Assembly (NCBI GenBank): GCA_033220425.1
Contig: CM065653.1
Location: 1,488,001 to 1,552,000, forward strand
Length of the DNA: 64,000 nucleotides
Reading direction: 5' to 3'
Source of the DNA: Lepraria neglecta
Taxonomy: Eukaryota; Ascomycota; Lecanoromycetes; Lecanorales; Stereocaulaceae
This document shows positions 57,533-64,000 of the stretch, piece by piece; position 1 is the first letter of the stretch; every line of letters starts with the position of its first letter. Position numbers and translations under genes: made by a program. Below the pieces are notes generated by a model that worked only from the letters and a program-made list of their open reading frames with translations, did no database searches and had not been told where the DNA came from.

Positions 57533-58885
57533 ATGTTCAAAGATACTCTACTCAAGCTTCCGACATCTCTCCTATTATGTCTGCTCTCGCTTTCCACAGC
57601 CCAAGCAAAGTCCCCAGTACCCTCCCCCGAAGCATCCACCGACCTCATCTGCCACACCGCCCACGCATCCGAATGCTATCCAGCAATCTTCCAACCAACA
57701 ATCTACTTCAAGCGCATCCACGACGACCAATCCCTCCCTCCCGGCCTGCACGTACGCATGAACTTAGCTACGGGACTGAAAGAAGCTCGATTGAATGTTC
57801 CCGAGCCAGATGATACTCCGAAGGCGGATCTGGTTATAATTGATGACGTGAAGCCGAGACCAAGGATTGAAGAAGACGATGAAGGAAGGGGGGTTGAAGA
57901 GGTTGAGATTGATGGAGGGCTAGGGGAGGGCATACACGACCAATCCACCCCAGATCGAGACTACCCCTACCTCCCCGATGCCTTCGACGCTGAAGATTCC
58001 TCCCTATTCCACTCTGCAACCACTAAAATCCTATCTTCCTCCCCACCCACCTCGCCAGAGGACTCACCAGAAACTCTCCAGTCAGCCCTCACAACCCTCA
58101 CAGACATAGTCCATTCCCACCACTGGGGTCTTACCCTCGCTAAATCCTCCTCCATCGTCCAAGCGCTCATCACCACACTAAATCCACCCTCTTCCTCCCC
58201 AGAGGTGCCCACCGAAATCCGCTCCCAAGCTGCCCTCCTCCTGGGAACCGCAATCCAAAACAACCCCGAAGCACGAGAAGCACTCTTATCTCACACAAAC
58301 AAAAATATCGACGACACCACTCAAACACCCATGCAAGCGATCCTTTCAACCCTCCGCACCCCCCTCCCCACCACCACCACATCGCCCCCAACACTCCAAA
58401 CACGCACCCTCTTCCTCCTCCACCAGCTCACCCACAACCCCACCCAACTAACCACCTTCCTCTCCATCTCCGGCCTCTCAACCCTGCACACCCTCTTTAC
58501 CCCCCCTTCCACCTCCATCCAAACCGGCATCGACAACCGCGACAAACTACGCCAACGAATAGCGAATTTCATGCTCGATCACGCTCTCCCCGCTTTCGAA
58601 GGCGAGGCCGGACGTGATCTCGCTGTGAACATTGCTGGGGAACCGGGGGGTATGCCTTCTCAAGATGATGCGAGAGTAGGGCACGGGGGGAAAGGTCTAG
58701 ATGAGGGGGAGAGGGCGCTGTTGAAAGTATTGGAACCGTGGAGTGAAGCGTTTGGGGCGGCCTTGGGGGAGTATGCGGTGTTTATGTATGGGAAGGAGGA
58801 AGGGAGTGTGCCGGGGGTTTATGGGGCGTATTCGAGTGTTTGGGAGGCTACTATGTTGTTGAAGAAGATACTGGGTATAGATTAG
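57533..58885 (+). CDS. SIL1: Sil1-type nucleotide exchange factor for the ER chaperone BiP
   Basis: A single exon of 450 residues from the ATG at 57533. A signal peptide opens it (MFKDTLLKLPTSLLLCLLSL). The start of the mature protein contains DLICHTAHASECYPAIFQP and YFKRIHDDQSLPPGLHVRMN, the conserved Sil1 N-terminal part that ends in LxTG (LATGLKEARLN). The rest is armadillo-like helical repeats, including ETLQSALTTLTDIVHSHHWG, EIRSQAALLLGTAIQNNPEA and LFLLHQLTHNPTQLTTFLS. Sil1 binds BiP/Kar2 in the endoplasmic reticulum lumen and releases its ADP. No canonical KDEL-type retention signal is at the end (KKILGID). Base composition is skewed to C in long stretches of the coding strand. Confidence 0.86.
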   Translation: MFKDTLLKLPTSLLLCLLSLSTAQAKSPVPSPEASTDLICHTAHASECYPAIFQPTIYFKRIHDDQSLPPGLHVRMNLATGLKEARLNVPEPDDTPKADLVIIDDVKPRPRIEEDDEGRGVEEVEIDGGLGEGIHDQSTPDRDYPYLPDAFDAEDSSLFHSATTKILSSSPPTSPEDSPETLQSALTTLTDIVHSHHWGLTLAKSSSIVQALITTLNPPSSSPEVPTEIRSQAALLLGTAIQNNPEAREALLSHTNKNIDDTTQTPMQAILSTLRTPLPTTTTSPPTLQTRTLFLLHQLTHNPTQLTTFLSISGLSTLHTLFTPPSTSIQTGIDNRDKLRQRIANFMLDHALPAFEGEAGRDLAVNIAGEPGGMPSQDDARVGHGGKGLDEGERALLKVLEPWSEAFGAALGEYAVFMYGKEEGSVPGVYGAYSSVWEATMLLKKILGID

Positions 58886-59382
58886 GAATGTGAGGCACGT
58901 ATCGCATACGGTAGAACGCATTAAGTTGGACGAACTAATTTCGTATCAATGTGGGTTGAAGAAATTTTCATTGATTGCTAGCATGGTTGTATGACTGAGA
59001 GAACGTGATTATGAAACAGAGACGTCAAGCTGACCGTGTGCTGGGAAAGGACGACCTGTGCCACCAGAGCAGTGGACTATGCAGCTGTCTATCCATAATG
59101 ACAAGGAGTGAGCTAAGAAGAAAGATGACTGTGGTTATCAAGCGGATGAAAAAAATCTTTTTGTGGTACGAGCCACCACCTCGGCCATCAAGCTCCTCCA
59201 GTTCGATCAATGCATGGTGTTATTACGCAAGCTGTTGGCATATGCCCGTAAGACTGCTTCAACTGCTTTACACGGTCTGGAATGTGGGCCAAAAATCGAT
59301 CGTGGCGTACAGTTGAGTCGGTTTAACGGGGGCCGTGGCGGTGTTCCGGGAAAGCAGTCCGTAACGCGTATGTTCGAGGCCC
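58886..59382. other. Convergent 3' regions, no gene seen
   Basis: Between SIL1 and the charged-protein gene, which face each other. No coding character. Confidence 0.5.
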
Positions 59383-60462
59383 TCAAGCATCTTCCTCGCG
59401 CGGCTGATTTCCATTCCCCTCGCCACCGCCAGCCAACGCAATCTCAACACCGCCACCCATATCGATATGTATGTTCTCGGTGTCCGCCTCCTTCTCGGCG
59501 GCTTTCCTAGACGCTTTGATCGCCGGGGCATCAGCGTTCCACTTCTTCATCGGCTTTTCTTCAATATCAGGAATGGTGGGCATACCTTTGCCTTTGGCCT
59601 TCTGTGCCGCTGGAGTACGTGGCTTGCGTGTAGTTCTTGGCTTGGGCTTGGGCTTGGGCTTGGGCTGCTTCTCTTCATTAGGAACGACGAAATCGTCTTC
59701 ATTTCCCCCTTTACCATCATCTTCGTCCGTGTCGTCTCCGGATTCGTCAGCCTTCTTAGACTTGTTGACAGGCTGTGCGATCCCCTTCTTGTTGGAGCCC
59801 CTGGATTTTTTAGCGGGGACTTCGTCGGCACCATGGCCAGCTCTTGAACCACCGCGCTTCTTCCCGGCTGCTTTCTCTGCAACTTCCGCTACTTCCTTGT
59901 CTTCTTTCTCTACTTCATTGTCATTCTTCTCTTTCGCTGCCAACATAGCTGCCATATGGGCATTTTTTACGTTCTGCTTCTGCTCTTCAGTGAGGTGCTT
60001 GTAGTCCTCTGTCTTCTCTATAGTTTTTGTGAAGTGCTCTTTGATCGTGTGATCCTCAGCGAGTCTCTTCAGCTCTAGCTGGTCTGCGGTATCGCCCGAC
60101 TGAGGCTCGAATTTGTCCCATTCGCTGGGCTCTTCATCATCTCCAAGCATTGCTTTCCCTTTCCCTTTCCCTTTCCCTTTGCCTTTGCCTTTGCCTTTGC
60201 CTTTGCCTTTGCCTTTCTTCTTAGGTGGAGCACGCGACTTCAAAGGCGCACTCGCAGGGGCAGTCCCAATATCAGGATTGGCGTTCAAGAGCTCCTGGGC
60301 TTCCTTCCAGTTGCGGAAACGATGCTGAAAGGACGATTCGGTGCGCTTATACTTGTCCAACGCTGCCATGGTCTTGAAGTTTGGATGAATATTGCCAAGC
60401 GTAGCAAGGAGAAGTGGGATCATGGTGTCGAGGTCGTTACCTTTGGTGGTACCTGGTGCCAT
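59383..60462 (-). CDS. Charged nuclear-type protein with Myb-like start and Lys-Gly repeat
   Basis: A single exon of 359 residues from the ATG at 60462 (MAPGTTKGNDLDTMIPLLLA). Residues about 10-60 have the helical pattern of the Myb/SANT-like segment common in fungal proteins of this kind: DTMIPLLLATLGNIHPNFK followed by YKRTESSFQHRFRNWKEAQ. After that the protein is low-complexity: a run of Lys-Gly pairs encoded by a hexanucleotide repeat, an acidic/Lys-rich middle, a KPKPKPKPRTTRKPRTP motif that looks like an AT-hook-type DNA-binding segment, and a Gly-rich acidic end. A chromatin-associated role is inferred from composition. No specific family is recognised. Confidence 0.65.
   Translation of the reverse strand: MAPGTTKGNDLDTMIPLLLATLGNIHPNFKTMAALDKYKRTESSFQHRFRNWKEAQELLNANPDIGTAPASAPLKSRAPPKKKGKGKGKGKGKGKGKGKGKGKAMLGDDEEPSEWDKFEPQSGDTADQLELKRLAEDHTIKEHFTKTIEKTEDYKHLTEEQKQNVKNAHMAAMLAAKEKNDNEVEKEDKEVAEVAEKAAGKKRGGSRAGHGADEVPAKKSRGSNKKGIAQPVNKSKKADESGDDTDEDDGKGGNEDDFVVPNEEKQPKPKPKPKPRTTRKPRTPAAQKAKGKGMPTIPDIEEKPMKKWNADAPAIKASRKAAEKEADTENIHIDMGGGVEIALAGGGEGNGNQPREEDA
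60152..60217 (-). repeat. Hexanucleotide coding microsatellite (Lys-Gly)
   Basis: On the plus strand four copies of CCCTTT are followed by six of GCCTTT, with no other interruption. On the coding strand these are AAAGGG and AAAGGC, both Lys-Gly, so the change between blocks is silent. Copy number is likely to vary between strains. Confidence 0.8.
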
Positions 60463-61329
60463 TATGTCTACCAAGATACGTTGTCTCCCTTCAGGTGTGA
60501 CTGGTGTTCTAGTTAGCTATAATTCGCAGAAAAGACACGCTGATGCAAATGATGCGAAAAAGACAAGAAAGCGAGAGCGAATCGAAAGCACGTGCGAAGA
60601 TCAAGACGAAGAGAGAAGTAGATGAGACACAGGGCACGTCGCAATATTGCCAAATGGATCGCGGTAGGTAAGAGTCTCATCACAACAAAACGCATCTCTT
60701 ACGCCTCGCATCAGTTCGACATCCGCAACTCCCACAAGGGTGAGGGCCCCACCCATGAGACTCGTTCGACTCACACCCCTGGTCTCCCCTCGATATCAGA
60801 GGCCGCGAGGGTTTAAATCCCCTTGCAAGCATTGTAATGATTTCCTTTCGCTATTCGTCGACACTAAAGCCTGGCGGATGGAATGAAATAAGCTGATCGA
60901 GTGAAGTTGGAAATAGTAGGTAGGAAGGTTGTGCCGTCGAAAGGTGGAGGCGGTGATAGACGCTAGGCGAACTAGCGCAATGGTTTGAGAAGCCTTATGG
61001 AAATTTCTGGATATATGTAAGGGTAGTTATTAGGGTTGATAGTAACTCGAAAGGGTTCTGGCCATAGCATTGGTTATCTATGCTTCATTATCTAAGGAAA
61101 GTCTTGTGGTTCTGTAGGCAGAATTGCCCATGTTTGCTTCCTTCCTTTGGGGAACTATCCCCGGCATGTTGCATCAGCATGGTAGAGTCTCGTCACTTCC
61201 ATGCAACATCATCGTCTCATCTCTCTCGTATCGTACATGAAATGGGCATCATGCCCTTGAACTGACTCTTTTCTACCGTGTGTTTGAGTGGAACTGTGTG
61301 CGATCGTCCCCATTCCTCTCCCCATTCCC
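60463..61329. other. Intergenic, no gene seen
   Basis: Promoter of the charged-protein gene and 3' side of the DUF7924-like pseudogene. I checked the 60,690-60,830 stretch for tRNA structure and did not find one. Confidence 0.5.
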
Positions 61330-62660
61330 TCACAAACTCTGGAGCTCATCCTCATCCTCCCTCAATGCAACCAGGGGCACTTGCTCCTGCTGTTCCTTAA
61401 TTTTCCTTTGTATACCCGGGTCCTGCTCTGCGATCAAAGGTAAATGCCCCTTGATGTAATTCCTCCGCTCCACCACTCCCCAATCTAGGACGTTGACATC
61501 ATGTCGGAGTTCCGCGAGGTCCGGTGCCTTATCTAGCGAGTAGGTATTGAGCTTATGCATGTGGAAATTGACCGCTTTTGAAGGAGGTGTAAGGAGTTCA
61601 GCCCAGTGCACGTAGAATTCTGCCTGCCCAGGTACTATTGCTATCGAGAATACAAAACTCCCAGCATCGAGCTGGTCGTTATCGTTGGAGATCCCGGCCT
61701 TCGTTTTAGCTGTCTCATGAAATTGATCATTACGGCACCCCCGCGGCAGGCTTGTAGGCGAGCTTCTGCGATGGCATGTGTAATGCTCTTGAATTCAACG
61801 ATGAAGAATGTATGATATACCTGAGACGATACTTTGGAGAGGTATGCCATGATGTCGTTGATGATCCGCTCTTTCTCTGTGAAAGCAGACTTAGCAAGTC
61901 CGTAAGCACGGTCGGGCTTGGGAGTCTTGACTCTTGGTAAATTGTCGAGGAACCTAGCGAGGATTGGGTTGTCTGACGTCTCTGTCATTGGTATGGAATC
62001 ATGCCGGAAGAGTTTGTCTCTGGCGATAGCTAGATGATCCTTTTTCCACGCTTTGAGGAGCTGGCCGTCCGTAGCTTTGGCGACATTTTCTTCTCCAAGC
62101 TCCTTCACAGAGCGTTTAGGTAAGATGACCAGAGTCCAGAATTCCTCAATGAAATCCGCTTAGCTAAGCCACTCATTGTCCTCGCGGGCTTCCTTGATCT
62201 GCTTTTGCTCTTCATTTTTCATGGCAGAGTTTCAGTCTGAGTCAATGACTTCTGTTGCCTTTTCCACCACTTTGGAGTTTTTTGTGGCTTTGTCCCCAAT
62301 GAAAAGGTGATAATGCTATTGTTCCTTCAATTTTCTGACATCGGAGACTGTGGTCGAGCCTAAAGCAGTATTTGAATCGACCGCACTCCTACCCTTACTG
62401 ATTCCCTTCTTAGGTTCCTTAGGCACCGTGATCCCTTCAAGCAACCTCAAATTTTCCTCCGTAAGCGGCTGCGGTGTGCTAGGTTCCTCAGCCTCAGTCT
62501 TCGCCTTCTTCTCGCTACGCTCTCCAGTGTCTCTCATGACAAGTTCAAATTCAGTCTGCCATAACTCTCATTAGCCTATGCTAAAGCCCCACCTCAAAAT
62601 GGGTATCCAAAGGGCGCTTACCTCTGACGGTAATTCCGAACATTTCCTCTTCTCACCCAT
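61330..62660 (-). pseudogene. Broken DUF7924-type gene
   Basis: Minus-strand remains starting at the ATG at 62660 (MGEKRKCSELPSE), then an intron, then SEKKAKTEAEEPSTPQPLTE, matching the usual start of this fungal family. Later parts include KTPKPDRAYGLAKSAFTEKE, FFIVEFKSITHAIAEARLQA, AEFYVHWAELLTPPSKAVNF and NVLDWGVVERRNYIKGHLPL. The EFK triad follows the PD-(D/E)XK nuclease pattern seen in DUF7924, whose function is unknown. In-frame stops are at 62316-62318 (TAG), 62232-62234 (TGA) and 62160-62162 (TAA), and the frame shifts near 61,690. Each stop is one C-to-T step from a sense codon. The gene is not functional as written. Confidence 0.7.
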
Positions 62661-63713
62661 ATCGTGTGGATATCGTAGCCTCTTTGTATGAAGCTGAAAT
62701 GGCAATGAAGCAATTGAAAAGGGCGGTGAAGGCCGGACGTCGGCGGAGCTGGGAAGGGATTTGATAATATAATTGGCTGCGTTTGTGGTTTGCCTGGAGT
62801 GAATTGATTGTTCGCGTTACCCCTCAACGGGTGCTGTTGCGGTGTTCGCAGACAATTGAAGAAGCAAGTAAGAGGGCTACCGAAAATCGGAACAAACGTA
62901 TGGTGCGGTTCGAGGCGGTCTGGTGGTGGTACAATTGGTACAATTGGCTGGGGGTTGCCTCGAGTGAAGTGACGGTTCGGGCTCCCCCTCAATGGATGTT
63001 TCCGCTGCTTCGTAAGCTTGCGTAGCTGGTGAAAGTACGCGAGAAGATTATTGAAGATTCAGCAGTATAGACGAATCGAAAAGAGCCGTGGTGGTTGTAC
63101 AATGGGAAAGTTTCGTGCGGAAAGTGAGGAACTCTTGCAGACGCGAATAAACAAAGCGCCAAGATTTCGCGGCTAATGTCCGAGGAGAGGCGGAGTTAAG
63201 GGCTAGGGCTTTGGACTTTGGAGCAGAGGAGGGTTTGAGCTGTCATGCATTAGTAGAGGAGGATGTTAATGTGCAGTATATGAATGATGGGAGGGTGCTT
63301 GTGATGTGCTAGAGCCATGGGGGTTGGCTCTCATGGTTTTTGTTTTCAAGAGGCGATGTTCCTCGATAAATTCACAACATCTACAAGCTATCTGCTACCT
63401 AGTTATCACACATAGGCAATCTCTCCTCCTCTGGTGCTGTATTCCCGAGGGTAGATCCCCAAATTTGTAGAAGCTGTCGAAGTTTGCTTTGAAAACGAGT
63501 ATCCGGGCTATTTGAGTCTCTCTTCTCCCTTTCGATGTCCAATAAGCTCGAAGTAGCTTTCAGGTGCCTCTGAAGCTTGCGAGCTCACGGCCCTTCCTGC
63601 CCATGAATATCTTATAAACCCTGTCCTGCTTCAAGCAAAGCTAAGGCTTGCTGCTTTAATACCTTCCTGGGCATGCATGCAAATGTTGGTTGTGATGCGT
63701 GTCGAAAGGCGCC
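62661..63713. other. Gap with an imperfect repeat, no gene seen
   Basis: Upstream of the DUF7924-like pseudogene and downstream of the right-edge gene. It contains the imperfect direct repeat listed separately. The rest is without coding character. Confidence 0.45.
62772..63012. repeat. Imperfect direct repeat, about 75 bp twice
   Basis: Copies at about 62772-62848 and 62942-63012 share AATTGGCTG, then a GTTTGCCTGGAGTGAA-like stretch (GGTTGCCTCGAGTGAA in the second), then a CCCTCAAYGG core and a common TTCG end. They are about 170 bases apart. Many differences are present, so the duplication is old. Confidence 0.5.
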
Positions 63714-64000
63714 TCATCCAGCCGCAGCAACCGGCAAGCCTTCCTGCTTCGTCTCCATCTGATCGCCTCCAGTTGAGGACGAAGTATGCGTTAATGTCGA
63801 CGGCGGAGGACTTTTGATGTCTTCGGGCTTTCCCCCGTTGATACTTGGCGCCGTGCTCGGCTTGACTTCTGATATGAGGACTTGCGGTCGCCATTTAGCA
63901 AGGTGCTTAGCAGCCGGAGCTTTGACGTCGTCATCTACAAGAAGCGATTAGTAAGGTATTAAAAAGCGATTGACTTGAAGGGTTTCCTTACAATTACGCC
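63714..64000 (-). CDS. Last exons of a gene cut by the right edge
   Basis: The final exon is 63714-63934 on the minus strand, preceded by an intron (63935-63991) with a TACTAAT branch site and TTGTAG acceptor. Nine bases of the previous exon, 63992-64000, remain. The visible C-terminus begins DDVKAPAAKHLAKWRPQVLI and ends KQEGLPVAAAG. It is disordered, rich in Ser, Thr, Pro and Lys, and no family can be named. The exon is supported by splice signals and an uninterrupted frame. Confidence 0.6.

Noticed and set aside
59471-60004. 177-codon plus-strand frame, hydrophobic and Ser/Leu-rich
   Set aside because: It is the antisense of the Lys/Glu/Ala-rich charged protein, which explains its composition.

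Overview
The window looks like nuclear DNA of a filamentous ascomycete (Pezizomycotina; Dothideomycetes is my guess, with low confidence). Genes are dense, lie on both strands, and are split by short introns, mostly 48-110 nt, with GTRAGT-type donors, CTRAY branch points and YAG acceptors. The housekeeping genes match fungal families. Exon boundaries below were read by eye from splice signals and checked for reading-frame continuity.

Left third (1-16.6 kb): an edge-truncated unknown gene, a She3-like coiled-coil gene, NOP12 (ribosome biogenesis), DEP1 (Sin3/Rpd3 histone deacetylase complex), a SET+MYND methyltransferase-like gene, CYS3 (cystathionine gamma-lyase) and a NUFIP1-like CCCH zinc-finger gene. 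Most are conserved nuclear or metabolic functions.

Decayed block (17-26.2 kb): the most unusual part. A nonribosomal peptide synthetase on the minus strand (adenylation, carrier, condensation, second degenerate carrier) runs into a sulfotransferase-like P-loop domain. It is broken by many in-frame stops and several frameshifts. Most stops fit C:G to T:A change, as expected of repeat-induced point mutation. An intact seven-exon RPC25 gene (RNA polymerase III) lies beside it. After that come a motif-rich spacer and a broken BTB/POZ gene.

Middle (26.7-47 kb): conserved genes again. They are an NTF2-like protein with repeated aromatic-acidic motifs, a Zn2Cys6 transcription factor, ATP1, MPO1, RPB7, dipeptidyl aminopeptidase dapB, the NAD(P)HX dehydratase gene (with an apparent one-base frameshift), SPT2, RPP2 and RPS15.

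Right part (47-64 kb): sparser and more accessory. It holds a C2H2 zinc-finger gene, two copies of an unrecognised gene family (one truncated), a small secreted protein, a Ser/Thr-rich GPI-anchored-type protein, a mitochondrial complex I subunit, SIL1, a Lys-Gly-repeat charged protein, a broken DUF7924-type gene and the last exons of an edge-truncated gene. No rRNA, convincing tRNA, CRISPR array or intact transposon was seen.
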